A DNA stretch of 64,000 nt, taken from Thuidium tamariscinum. Lineage: Eukaryota; Streptophyta; Bryopsida; Hypnales; Thuidiaceae. The notes under the pieces are model-generated. The model searched no databases. It saw only the letters and a list, made by a program, of their open reading frames with translations, and was not told where the DNA came from. Of this stretch, positions 32,485 to 43,248 are shown piece by piece. The translations under genes and the position numbers were made by a program. The stretch's first letter is position 1, and each line of letters begins with the position of its first letter. The DNA is taken from the NCBI GenBank assembly GCA_947034885.2, contig OX344751.2:13020001-13084000 (forward strand), read 5' to 3'.

Positions 32485-33375
32485 ATGCTGCCCAGCGGAG
32501 TATTGGAGGGCGCGTGTTGGCCTGTGTCGACCTCGTTTAGAACTGATGAATCGGCCTCGCGTCATGTTTTCGATCGCGCACTTTGTAGGCCAGTCGTGTG
32601 GCTGCCAAGGAAGAGTGCAAGTTCAGTTCGGGCGGTGATTTCTGAGCCTTCGGCCAGTGATAGCGCCGGTGACAGTGCGGCGGATTTTGTTAAAAGAACG
32701 GAGCGGGCGTGGATGATATCCAAGGTTGGTGATCCTACTCTTGCTTGGTGCTCGTGATTTTCGAGTCTCGTGGTTTAGGTTACGCAAAATCAGAATGATA
32801 TAATTCTGGCTTTGAGCAAATTTTCGAACGGTGACCTAATTCTGAGACTCTGAATGTCAGCAACCCCGTCCGCTGAAATGCGCATCGTGTGAAGCAAGTG
32901 GAAGTGAGGAATGCGTCTGGTGCAAGGGTACAGGCTTTTTCATTCTAGGCGATTCTATGCTATGTGAGGTTCCTTCGCGCAACAGAACTTGTGTCATATG
33001 TGCTGGCCAGGTAAATTCGCTTTTCCGTTGCAGATTGCTAGGCAGCGTCGTCGTATGAACCCTAATTGACGACGCTGCATTTTTGAAGAAGCATACTACA
33101 TTGTTGATGCTTTTCATGAATTGTGTGGTACAAACGCTCCAGCAAGAAATTTAAGAAATTTTAAGTGTGATGCTATTGGGTTGTCGTCATTGTGGATCTA
33201 TTAGAATGGAATGGCAAAGGTATTTCGTTCTCAATGGTTGAGCTGCTGGCGTCTGGCGTTGCAGGGAGCTGTACCTTGTAAAGATTGTAAAGGGACAGGC
33301 TTTCGAGCACAGTGGTTGGGACCACCTCCTAAGGAGGACCATGAGGATCATGGCACGGACCTCATTCGACCTTAA
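32485..33375 (+). CDS. Plastid-type DnaJ cysteine-rich zinc-finger protein, 3 exons
   Basis: Small protein of the plant DnaJ/Hsp40 cysteine-rich superfamily, which includes BSD2 and LQY1, chaperone- or disulfide-related factors of photosynthetic complexes. There is no J domain. Exons are 32485-32724, 32861-33010 and 33265-33375, joined in phase 0 by GT-AG introns, giving 166 residues. Residues 1 to about 70 are Ser/Arg-rich like a transit peptide. Four CxxC pairs follow: CASC, CVWCKGTG, CVIC and CKDCKGTG, the four zinc-binding arms of the fold, with FFILGDSMLCEVPSRN between the second and third. The frame stays open upstream to an ATG at 32437; I chose the ATG at 32485 because it starts a typical transit sequence. 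The exact orthologue is uncertain. Confidence 0.85.
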
Positions 33376-34772
33376 CCCTATCAGCACCTTAGAGTTTTGT
33401 GGGATTCAACCATGGGGGACATTGTTTCATTTGAGAGCGAAAATAGACTCTGCCAATCTCATGTTGACTTACGCAGATAGTGAGCCTACGTCAGACTATG
33501 GCTTCGCAACACAGGTCGGGTGTAGGTGCGTCGATTGGCAAGAGGGACCATCAAGAATTTGCATTTGTTGCCATTTAGGGTTAACAGGGTTGACAGGCTG
33601 ATGGGCGTAGATGTCATGTGGTCATTCATGCTTCTCAACTGGCATGTACCATACTACCGTCTTTTAAACACGTAGAAAATCTGAACAAGGGCAGGTTGAT
33701 ACTAGGATTACTATGGCGCCATTGATTGCTTTGGCACTCGTCTCTGAGCACTAGATCAGATTATGTAGATTAGGACTTAGGTAGTCATTCATATGTTGTG
33801 ATTGGAATGATCAGATCACCAATCAATTGTACTGCATATTTCGAATTCAACGAGACCCACTTGTGTTCACTTTTCGCTTTGGGTTTTTGTCGATGGTATT
33901 TAATTTTCAACCCAGGACTGAACTGACCCTGCTGTCCGTAATCCATGAAATTCCTGTCTGCATCTGGCTATAAATCAGCAGGTACTCACAGCTTGCGGAG
34001 GAGATGAGCACACAGAAGATTGAGCCAGTTATTATTGAACTTCAGGCAGATATTTTCATCTTTATCTCACAGGTCTTAGAATTGACAATCGCAGCGGTGC
34101 AGTGTTTGTGTGGAAACTCCATCACAAGTAGTGGTGAGACTCCACTTCCTCTCACCCTAAACTGCATTTAATGAAACGCAGATCGTTGATGGTACAATAA
34201 TTTACATCTTAAAGTATAAAAAGGCACCAAGTTTTGACCTCTGCAGCCACTTCTCAGCTTTTCTCCTGAAGAACTTCGTAGACCGTCGTCTGCAAGAGAG
34301 GAGAGGGCCAGTCACGAGTATATCACGCAACCTGTGTGGATCGACTGCCATGTACATGCTACGGGAATAAACAACCTGAACCCTAAACTTGGCCGCGTTA
34401 TTGACGCTCCAAAAAAGTCATGCTTCAGGATTAAGCTATTTCAGGGCTTGGCATTGCAGCTAGTGAGGTCAGCTGCTGTCTGCTTCAACTTGACTGCAAG
34501 AGTACAAAGTACAACGCGTGGTCAGTCGAAGAATCAACTTTCGCACTAATGAGATTCATGAGAGTGGCGATGGAATGTAATCTGGCAGGTAGTACCTTGG
34601 AGAATTGGAATGTTGAAGGTGCGAATGCGTCGCAGTACACCATCAGCTTGGGCTCAATGGGCTTGCGACGCCGTGCTTTGCCGAGGATGACGCGCTTAAG
34701 AGTTTTGCAGATGGACAACTGCAAAACCAACAACAGTTGTGAGCGAAAGTTCACCACCATATCCTAAGTGAC
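33376..34772. other. Convergent 3' regions of the DnaJ-type and DUF688 genes
   Basis: Two genes converge on this interval, which should contain both 3' untranslated regions. Composition is mixed, and no further coding sequence is recognised. Confidence 0.4.
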
Positions 34773-37670
34773 TTAGGCGACAGGGTACGTGGAGAATGAG
34801 CTCACCATGAAGCGGGGACGTCGTCGGTGGGGCTTAGTGAAGTGCGATTTGGCAGGGCTTCGACCCTTCCGGCGCTGCGCCATGAGGCTCACAGCAGGCG
34901 ACAGAAGCTCCAACGCAGCCGCATATGCAGGGGAGGGGGAAGATGCTCCCTCCGCAGCCGCATATGCAGCAGGAGGCTGGATGACAGTTGATTGTTCCGC
35001 TTGGGACGCAGGGGTCTTGCTGGAGCGGGTGAGTCTCCGCCCCGAATACTGCTTTAGCAAGCGAGGGCTGAGGTCTTGAATTAGCTGTCGTCTCGCAGAT
35101 TCCCCAAAGGAAGCAAGCATTTGCTCCGCCGCGGAGGGCATGGTGTAAGGGAGCCGCATAGGACGCTTGGGAGAAGCTTGCACTTCACTCGAAATTGGCA
35201 ACATCACGGGCTGAATTTCGGGATCACCATTCCGAGATGCTGGAGCTCCGACCAATGTCGATGTCGATGTTGCAGGATCACCGTTGCGAGATGCACTGGC
35301 AGATGGAGCTCCGACCGATGTCGATGTTGCAGGATCGCCGTTGCGAAATGCACTTGCAGATGGAGCTCCGACCGATGTTACAGGGTCGCCGTTCCGAGAT
35401 GCAGTTGAAGCTCTCAGCCATGTCGATGTTGTAGGATCACTATTCCGAGATGCACTTGGACTTGGAGCTCCACGCAATGTCGGTATTGCAGGATTGCCAT
35501 TCCGAGATGAACTTGGCGTTGAAGCTCCAAGCAATCTCGACCTGTGCGGATCGGGTTTGAGGACAGGTAGGCTGCTGGGGGAAGAGTTCGGCCCTTCGAC
35601 GAAATCCTCCTCGATAGATGCATACGAGCTCGATTTCGACGTTTGCTGCGTGACATCGTCCAGGTCCCCGCTTGAGAACATGAAATTGGACGCGGAAGTT
35701 TGGCTGCTGGTGCCGTCAGGGCCAGTCAAGATGCTGGTGGGAGAGGAGGGCGAGTGGAACAACTGTTTCAGAGTCGGGGAGCTCGCGGCGGATCTCGACA
35801 CAGTGATTTGGCATCCTTCTTGCGGCAGGGAGCTGCAGCGACCGACGAGGCCAAAGCGTTTCCTGCGCTGCTCGGGGGGACTTGGTGCCCGTGGGGGCAG
35901 GCTCTTACACGACGCTAATGCGTGTTTGCTTCCTGGCGATGACGCTGTTATGCACGGCGCGAAGAATCCAGCGAGTGGATGCGAAACCCGATCGAAGCTC
36001 TCTACGCTCCGGAATGAAGGCACGGCGAGGCGGGGCGGTAGCTGGAGCAGGTTAGGCTTTCGAGCAGGAGTCCCCACTTTTGCTTTCCCTGGTGCATCCT
36101 CCCACTTGAATGGCACCGAAAACGCGGGCGAGGAGCTTTGTCTTCCCGGCGTGCTCAATGGTGTATCGTACTGCTCCACCAGGAACTTCGCCGCTGCTGA
36201 GGCATCAAGGTCAAGCAGCTTCTCGTTGCTACTGTACCTCCTGCTTGAATGTCCCAAGCTCGCCTCTCTCGAATGCTGCGCTTCTCCGTAGTATCTGTGG
36301 CTCTCAGTGCGCCCTTGGTCGCCATCGTTATCGCCCATGCGAATGCCTCCATCTGCCGATGTCCCAATCATCTCAACAGCCTTAGCGAAAGGTATACTTT
36401 CCATGTATTTGACGATCTCTACAGCCTCTCGTGACAGCTTGCGAGACAAACGGATGCTCTTAGGCTTACCAGGCTGGTCCTCCCATTGGAACGGAATTGC
36501 AGCGGGCAGGAAGTGGGCTTGATCAGGGGGAGGGCTGGTGACATTCCGGGATTGTTTGCGATTGCTGAGTATCTGCTCTTGTAACGAACTGCCGCTGCTT
36601 CGGTCGTTTTTGAACCTCGAGCTCGGGGGAGTGACCGAAGCAAGCTCTTGCGGCGCAACACTCTCTCGAAGCGGAGATGGCGAATGCCTACTCTGTTTCC
36701 TCACCATGGACATGGTCTCTACTTCGATGGTGCTCTCTTGTGTAAAGACCGTCTTGGTAGGGGTGGAGCTGTTGCATTTCCACAACGGTGAACTTGGCTT
36801 GAGCCATTGATTAAGTCCATCGTCTCGCCCGACAGTCAATTTGGCCAATTCCTTGTGGTAGCTCACATCGTCTTCAAGTCCAAACCTTGGGCTGGCAGTC
36901 TTCAAAGCCCTAAATCTCTGTAAAATCACACTTCGTTCCGGTGAGTCCGGCACGTCCACAGCAACGTTCTTGCGCACCTCAACAGGCACTACACTCGAAT
37001 CACTCGACGGCGCTGCAACGACATCCCCTCCTTGCACTTTCGTGCTCTTACTGGAGCGAGAATCGACTTCAGCAATCGATGCAATGGCTTCGGCAAATCT
37101 GTTGGACCCGTGACGACTTGGAGTCTCCATCTGTCGCGGCGGCTTGAGGTGTGACCCAGGTGGCAAGTTCGTTCCACTGATCTCCTCAGCTCCAATTCGG
37201 AACCTGAAACTTCCACCTGGAATACTTCGGAAACTCCCACCGGGCGTACTTCGGAAGCTCCCATTAGCCGTCGGCAGCATCTCCTGCAACCGCCCGCTGT
37301 CCAGTTCGAAGCGGAAACTGCTGGACCAGGTTGCGATCTCCTGTTTCCCCGGAGGCCATTCTGAGTCGACGTGCCCGCCGAGATGGACATCTGCGCTCAC
37401 ATCGCCCTTGACGCCATGGCCAGCACCACCTTTGCTCTTCTCGGACTTGGGCTTGCTGGTGTCAATTTCGCGAGTTCCCCTGTCAACTTGACGACTCCGG
37501 ACTAATTTGGGGGAGCTAAAGAGAGGAAGCTCTCCGTCATTGGCATTGAGGCCACCAGGGTCACGTACACTCAGAGCTTCCTCTTTGGGATCATCCTCGG
37601 TGTACAAAGTGACCTTCGTGGGCTTACTTCCTGGCGCGATTCTCTTCGCTTCTCCCCTACGTCGCCCCAT
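34773..37670 (-). CDS. DUF688 family protein, 965 residues, single exon
   Basis: Plant-specific protein of unknown function. The family signature appears twice: IPFQWEDQPGKPK (391-404) and VPFKWEDAPGKAK (519-531), and both copies are well preserved. The rest is Ser/Pro/Arg-rich and probably disordered. A short repeat, GSFRS(T/I)PG, occurs at 138-158. A longer coding minisatellite with six SRNGDP-type units occurs at about 715-818. The C-terminus is basic (MAQRRKGRSPAKSHF, then HRRRPRF), which hints at nuclear or RNA/DNA contact, but this is inference. The frame is open without introns from the first ATG. The gene converges with the DnaJ-type gene. Long uninterrupted frames on the opposite strand are composition shadows. 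Confidence 0.88.
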   Translation of the reverse strand: MGRRRGEAKRIAPGSKPTKVTLYTEDDPKEEALSVRDPGGLNANDGELPLFSSPKLVRSRQVDRGTREIDTSKPKSEKSKGGAGHGVKGDVSADVHLGGHVDSEWPPGKQEIATWSSSFRFELDSGRLQEMLPTANGSFRSTPGGSFRSIPGGSFRFRIGAEEISGTNLPPGSHLKPPRQMETPSRHGSNRFAEAIASIAEVDSRSSKSTKVQGGDVVAAPSSDSSVVPVEVRKNVAVDVPDSPERSVILQRFRALKTASPRFGLEDDVSYHKELAKLTVGRDDGLNQWLKPSSPLWKCNSSTPTKTVFTQESTIEVETMSMVRKQSRHSPSPLRESVAPQELASVTPPSSRFKNDRSSGSSLQEQILSNRKQSRNVTSPPPDQAHFLPAAIPFQWEDQPGKPKSIRLSRKLSREAVEIVKYMESIPFAKAVEMIGTSADGGIRMGDNDGDQGRTESHRYYGEAQHSREASLGHSSRRYSSNEKLLDLDASAAAKFLVEQYDTPLSTPGRQSSSPAFSVPFKWEDAPGKAKVGTPARKPNLLQLPPRLAVPSFRSVESFDRVSHPLAGFFAPCITASSPGSKHALASCKSLPPRAPSPPEQRRKRFGLVGRCSSLPQEGCQITVSRSAASSPTLKQLFHSPSSPTSILTGPDGTSSQTSASNFMFSSGDLDDVTQQTSKSSSYASIEEDFVEGPNSSPSSLPVLKPDPHRSRLLGASTPSSSRNGNPAIPTLRGAPSPSASRNSDPTTSTWLRASTASRNGDPVTSVGAPSASAFRNGDPATSTSVGAPSASASRNGDPATSTSTLVGAPASRNGDPEIQPVMLPISSEVQASPKRPMRLPYTMPSAAEQMLASFGESARRQLIQDLSPRLLKQYSGRRLTRSSKTPASQAEQSTVIQPPAAYAAAEGASSPSPAYAAALELLSPAVSLMAQRRKGRSPAKSHFTKPHRRRPRFMVSSFSTYPVA
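35217..35528 (-). repeat. Coding minisatellite in the DUF688 gene
   Basis: Units of about 48-57 bp encoding GAPSASASRNGDPATSTS and variants are repeated about six times in frame (residues 715-818). All unit lengths are multiples of three. This kind of repeat tends to vary in copy number between individuals. Confidence 0.85.
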
Positions 37671-39684
37671 CGCTGGCTTCCTTCAGCGCATCCTACACCG
37701 TGAGCTTCACACAGCAGCTAGCAACGAAGCTTTTGCATGTTTACACGGCAGTTCAATTCACGAAGCTTGTCAAATTCTCATCGCACGCTGGAAGTAGCAA
37801 CGTCCCTGACGAAACGGAGCGGTCCCACGCTGGCATTACGGTACTACTCATCTGCACTTGTACATCATCATCCTCTTCCAGTCCTTTTTGAAATCACACA
37901 CAACCACTGATTAGTCCTGAGCATTTCCGTCAGGAGCAAAAGGATGAAAGTGTAACACCACATGCGGCAAATCAAAACGCCAGCAAGGATTCAGAGATTG
38001 CAGGTGAGAGAGAAAGCATATCCGGCCCTGGCGATTCACGGACGTCATGTTTGCTACGTTCCGGCTATGATAGTCGGTGCCACTCGATGACCTTGCCTCT
38101 GCCATTCCTGGCGAGGGTCGATCGAGTACTGGTCACTGACGAGGTCAGAGGTGCGAGAGGACGCTTGAGTGTGACGAAGACACTCGGAGGCAACCAGGCT
38201 TGGAGCTCTGGTGCCCTTGGCACTCAAGCCCCAACGAGATGAATGATCCTATTGTGCTACGGACCTCGAATTCGGTATGCCTCCCATGCACCGATCCTAT
38301 TGTTGTGCACATATTGTTGTCTGTTACGTACGCTACAGGCCACGTCTATGAAATAGCAGGATGGGTCCCGGTCAACTCAGAGCCTGGAATTTGTAGGAAA
38401 TCATCACCAGTTGATGTGTTAAGGATGCACCACCAGTCTCAGGCGAATTCAATGGATACGTTAGTTCAATGAACGCTCGAAATACTCGCTTCATTGCAGC
38501 AGGAACAGGTCATCGAACTTCACAAACAAGCGTGACTTGGATCGAATTATGCACCTGGGGAAGGAATTTGAGCAACTCACCTAATAATCGCGTGCTTTCA
38601 GTTGCTGTTGCTTCCCCGAATACTCCCGAAATGTGCAGCAACAGCATCAAGCGCCAGCCGGACGGAGAGTGATGCGCGCACAAGCCTGAACGATCTCGGT
38701 GCGTACGGTATTCATCAAGTAAGCAAATATTTCTGCCCAGGGAGCCTGAGTGGAAGCCCAAACGCTATTCATCGTGCCACTCAGGCTTCCGGGCGTCACC
38801 TTGTTGTGATATTCGTAGTATCTTCCAGGTGGCACCGGGTGGCCGGAAGTGGAAAAGGTCCACCGTCAACGTCCAGCCAGTGATTATAAAAAAGTGGTCG
38901 TCTTTGGGAGAGAATCAGGCTACAAATTGACTTCCCTCCTAAACAGGTAATCCTGTGATGGATCCGAGATGCACAGTACTGTACTTCAATGGAGCTACAA
39001 AAGGTCAATCTAGCTAACACTCCCGTGATGGGTGAAATATCAGTATATGAACTGTGTTGATTACCTTACTGTAGCAGCGGAAGCTCATTCCACCATTCTA
39101 GTCAGAAGTCAGAACTCGTTCAAGATCGAAGTGCCGCTCTGTTTTCTTATTTGATTTATTTAATCAAGGAATACTACAAGGAGAGTTCAATTGTAGTGCC
39201 GGTGATGCCGGTCTGCAGAGTCGCATCGTAGGCTGGTTTGGGTAATAAAAGAATCAAGTGAACAATAATGCTGTTAGACTAGGCCATGATAGCTTGAATC
39301 GTAGTTGTGTGCAGCATAACTAAATCAACAAGGCGCGAAGCAGGGTGCTACGTGTGGTCTTTCTACTGTAGAGGTCTAGCATAGTATTATTGTATTGCAT
39401 TATACCAAAGTAGTGGCAAGTTGAAGGAAGAAAGGAGAACAATAATACATCGTAATGCGATGAGATCATTCCGTCGCATCGTTTTGCATTCCGACTCTTC
39501 TGGGGTCTGCCTCTCTGTGGCCGGATGTGCTCTTGGTCGAAGGTCATGTTCGAGCTTCCAAACCAGCGCCTGCATCGATTGCAGTGACGCTCGAGCAGTC
39601 TACTGGAGTACTCGATCTTAGTTCATGCATTGGTGGGTGGCAGGGATTCGAGGAGTGTGATACTGCTGCAGCAGCTTCTGGCAC
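37671..39684. other. 5' flank of the DUF688 gene, no other gene recognised
   Basis: The 5' leader and promoter of the DUF688 gene should lie at the left edge. The composition stays gene-like (near 50% G/C in places) to about 39.0 kb, but no frame shows a known domain or coherent exons. Confidence 0.4.
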
Positions 39685-39950
39685 GCAGAACGTTAAATCC
39701 TGCCTTCGAAGGTGGGCCCAGCAGAGTGGATTGACCTCGGGGGAAAATGCAGGAATTTTTTATTTTCTGCAACTTCTGAATTCATATTTGCAGTCAGAGA
39801 CCTCCAGAGCTAGGAGAGGTCTAGAAGAGACCCTAGAAGAGACCCTAGACACAGCATAGAAGAGGGGGCTTTTTTCAATTTTACCCCGGAGAACCCAAAA
39901 TTTACCCTGCTGGGCCCACCTTCGGAGGCAGGATTGATTTCACGTCCTGC
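39685..39950. mobile_element. MULE-type MITE with a perfect 9-bp target duplication
   Basis: The direct repeat TTCTGGCAC flanks the element exactly (39676-39684 and 39951-39959). The ends are inverted repeats: GCAGAACGTTAAATCCTGCC at the left and GGCAGGATTGATTTCACG plus TCCTGC at the right, continuing inward with CGAAGGTGGGCCCAGCAG. The element is 266 bp and noncoding, apart from an open frame that runs through it by chance. A 9-bp duplication is the hallmark of the Mutator (MULE) superfamily, and its perfection suggests a recent insertion. Confidence 0.88.
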
Positions 39951-40226
39951 TTCTGGCACGGCTTATTGCATGCTCCGAGATGACACATGCATGGAGCAAT
40001 AATTGATTGATTGGGATGATGGAAATGAGGGAGAATTAGTTGCGTCTGATCCAGGATGTGCAGATGATGCCATCTGGGGTGATCCTGGCTGCAAAGACGT
40101 TCAGTTGAGGGTGCTATGATTCAGCTGACAGGAAGAATTATAAGTTACTTTTCCTCCTCTCGAACTTCACTGCAATTCATGCAATTCCACATACCCTTTA
40201 TATCCTCTGAGTGGGTAGAGTGGGCC

Positions 40227-40447
40227 GGGCTGAACTGACCCCCTCGCTCGGTGCTTCAGGGAAAACCCTGGAATTTTTTATTTTCCACGCATGATAAAAT
40301 TTACAAATTCTGAATTCATATTAGCAATGAGAGGCCCCCAATTTTCTTTGAAAAGATCAATTTTTCAAGCACAAAATTTGGGTTTTTTTGTTTTACTTGC
40401 ACCCTTGGAATTACTTGGAAGGACCTAGCGAGGGAGCGAATTCACCC
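40227..40447. mobile_element. Diverged relative of the MULE-type MITE
   Basis: The interior phrase GGAATTTTTTATTTTC plus TCTGAATTCATATT is shared with the element at 39685-39950. Ends of about 30 bp (GGGCTGAACTGACCCCCTCG and its imperfect mirror) are inverted. No target duplication can be seen. Confidence 0.5.
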
Positions 40448-40529
40448 AGACCGTCAGGGTGGATTTTAAGGGAGGTTGTTCATAAAGCGACCCATTTAGG
40501 GCTGAGTTTGCAATTATAATGAGGAGTTT

Positions 40530-40790
40530 GGTTTCTTGAAATACTTTTCAGTAAATTTTCAGTTAAAGTAAAGTGATATTGACATCTGCCAATTTTGGCT
40601 TCTCTAATTTTTTACTAGCTTCCCTTTTGAGAAAAAATGGAAGTGGCATCGAACCCAAGTTTTGTTTCATATTTTTTTGCTCTTCATGGAATTAGTTATA
40701 AATTTTTGAGGTAGAAATAGAATGGTCACTAAAAGCATTCCCCCTTCTTAAATGTACACCTTGTGTACATTGATTGTGCACTATTGTAAT
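40530..40790 (+). repeat. Dispersed repeat family C (copy 1)
   Basis: The sequence resembles copies at 41760-41970, 43840-44025 (opposite strand) and 56698-56905. Shared phrases are TTGAAA(C/T)AACTTTCAGTAAA, then GTTTCATATTTTTTTG, then AAATTTTTGAAGTTG. It has an extra stretch in the middle compared with the other copies. No ends or coding sequence are visible, so its class is unknown. Confidence 0.55.
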
Positions 40791-41759
40791 CAGTACAATA
40801 TGAACTTCTATGTTAGAGATTGTTTTTTAGAATAGGATCACTTTTAGAACACCCACTTTACAAACCTTGTCGTATCTATTACATCCCTCATTTTTACGCC
40901 TCCAATTCTTTTAGGCAAGGCCCTCCTATTAGAATAGGATCTTATAGTTACCACTTGTAAAAAGTGAATAAACTCTTGATTTTCATACCTATTTTCAAAA
41001 GGAGCCTTCGGGCCGGGAGATTAGGGGAGATTTTATTGCTTTTTTTAAAACAAATGGAAACCCATTGCATTAAAAAACTGTGACGAGTACTTTCTACCCA
41101 AGGAACTGTAGAAGATAACCCAAAAATGAATTCATTGTCATTGTGTACGTGGACTTGATTGAACCAAAAAGTAAGTTCCAATCAGGGACGTTTTTGGTTT
41201 CAAGAATCCAGAGGGAAACCTAAAAGTAAAGTATGTCCTCCATCTGACCCTTACAACTATCTTGTTCTTCAACTGCCATTTCCACAGTACAAATCCAATG
41301 AAAATGCATGATCCCCGCCTTTCCCTTTGGGTTTGCAAATTTTGTCTTTTACAATGGTTAGCCCCCCATCAGTGATAGGAAATATGATATTGTAATATAT
41401 GGAGCCCAGCACAGGCAATTCAAAAGACAAAAGGGAGAAGAGAAAAGGAAAGAGGACAAGTGGGAATCAGTGGCTTTGCATGGGCAAGATGCCAAGATCA
41501 TCTCAATAATAGCACACCAATAGTTAGCAATAAGGAATTGGGACACGTTGGCAGCAACATTCTGTCTGCAAACTCAATACAAATAAAATTCTCTTTTCAA
41601 TGCAGTGGGTTCCTTCCCATTTATTAAAAAAAATAAAAACAAAAAACGAAAACAAATAAAATCTATACAAATAAAATTAAAAGTATTTTCTCCTGTCAAG
41701 TCACTTTTGAGGAATTCCAAAACTGGGGTGAGGCCATTTTAGAACTGATCGCCTCTTCA

Positions 41760-41970
41760 GGAAAACTAAGCTCCTTGAAACAACTTTCAGTAAATTTTCA
41801 TAGGAAGAAAAATGTGATTGGCATCTAATCCAAGTTGTTTCATATTTTTTTGACCTTTGTGGAATCAGTTAGAAATTTTTGAAGTTGTTCATCAGTGGTC
41901 ATCAAAAGCAACCACCTCTTGCAATGTGTGGAGTTGGTACATTGAAGACAACAAAATGTACCTTTGGGTC
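41760..41970 (+). repeat. Dispersed repeat family C (copy 2)
   Basis: Compact copy reading from AAACTAAGCTCCTTGAAAC through TCATATTTTTTTGACCTT to CAAAATGTACCTTTGG. It is colinear with the copy at 56.7 kb. It is noncoding. Confidence 0.6.
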
Positions 41971-41991
41971 GTGCTCAATTATAATGCCCGG

Positions 41992-42175
41992 TTGGAGTTC
42001 GAGCCTTCTATCTTAACTTGGAGTAAGCTTATCTAGTTGAGAAAAAATCCACAATAGAAAGCTTTGGCATCTACCACAACCTTTGGAGTTTGAGCCTTCT
42101 ATCTTAACCTGGAGTAAGCTTATCTAGTTGTGAAAAAGTCTACAATTGAAAGCTTTGGCATCTACCATAACCTCT
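41992..42175. repeat. Two-copy tandem duplication, 91-bp period
   Basis: GAGCCTTCTATCTTAAC starts at 42001 and again at 42092, with matching text across both units (AGTAAGCTTATCTAGTTG, AAAGCTTTGGCATCTACCA). By eye the two copies are about 90% alike. Confidence 0.85.
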
Positions 42176-42595
42176 AAAGTAAGTCTAAGACATTTTTGGG
42201 CTTGAAAACCATTCAAAATTGCCATATCTATTGCAAAGTTCAAAAATTTTAACTTTTCATCTTTTTGTGTATCTAACCATGGGATCTTGTACTAGACTAG
42301 TATAAAAAAAAGTGTAGTAGAAATTTCAGAATCCACTCAAATTATAAGATTGTAAGATGTTTACATTTAAAGTCAAGAATACAATTTCTTTTGTACATTC
42401 TATCACTAGATATTTTTGGCTTTGAATCTTCTTAATTAAAAAATTTTGCACTAGTGAGTTTGAGTTTAAACTTTTATAATGATAAACATTTAAATTGAGG
42501 GTCAAAGAAAAAAAAAATTAACTCTTTATTTTCATTCATTAAAATATTGTTAAGTAGAATTAGGTCTAAGATTAAATGATACATTAAGTTATTAA

Positions 42596-43244
42596 CCCCT
42601 AAATGCCCAAGGCACCAAAATATGGTGTTTGCAAAACTTTGAAGTTAAACAAAATCTATTTAAGTTTCTATTTTTAGTAGTTTGTATTTCTGGAGAATTC
42701 TTTTTGAAGTCTACTTTAAGCATCAAAAATCCGATCTTGAAAATGATTGACTATGATTTTTCTATTCAAGATTTTGTACAAGGGTATCCATTGCAATCTT
42801 CCGACTTTCTCTAGTGTTGAAGGCTTTTAGAAATGAGCCTCAAAAACACTAGATCTTGGAGAAAAAATTACATTAAAAATTCATTTAAAAAAAATGTAGG
42901 GTAGATTTTGAGAAGCCACAAATTGATTGGGATTATACATGTTAGGCCCTTTCACCTCATATTTTTTTGGTCACCAAATTTTCAAATTTGACTTGTGAAA
43001 AGAGGATTGAAAGACTTCACATCACTTTTGCAATTTTAACCCCTTGGCTTATGATTAAACATTATAATCTTTCAATCCATAAGTGATATTGTTGTGTTTT
43101 CTTTTGTGGTCTTTTCCAAAGTGATCTCTAACCATGTCTAGTTACATTCTAAAACAAATTGATAAAACTCATGATAAAGTTGACTTTTTGTTCATTTTAG
43201 AGCAAATTCCTAGAAGCTCAAAAAAGGTCGTGGGCATTTAGGGG
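42596..43244. mobile_element. TTAA-flanked element 2 (piggyBac-like MITE)
   Basis: The 649-bp element lies between TTAA at 42592-42595 and 43245-43248. It begins CCCCTAAATGCCCA and ends TGGGCATTTAGGGG, a perfect 14-bp inverted pair. It is noncoding. This is the cleanest member of the family. Confidence 0.88.
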
Positions 43245-43248
43245 TTAA

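Noticed and set aside
34789-37891. Long plus-strand open frames opposite the DUF688 gene, including one of 335 codons
   Set aside because: They overlap the minus-strand gene in its Ser/Pro-rich, G/C-rich part, have no domains, and mirror its repeats.
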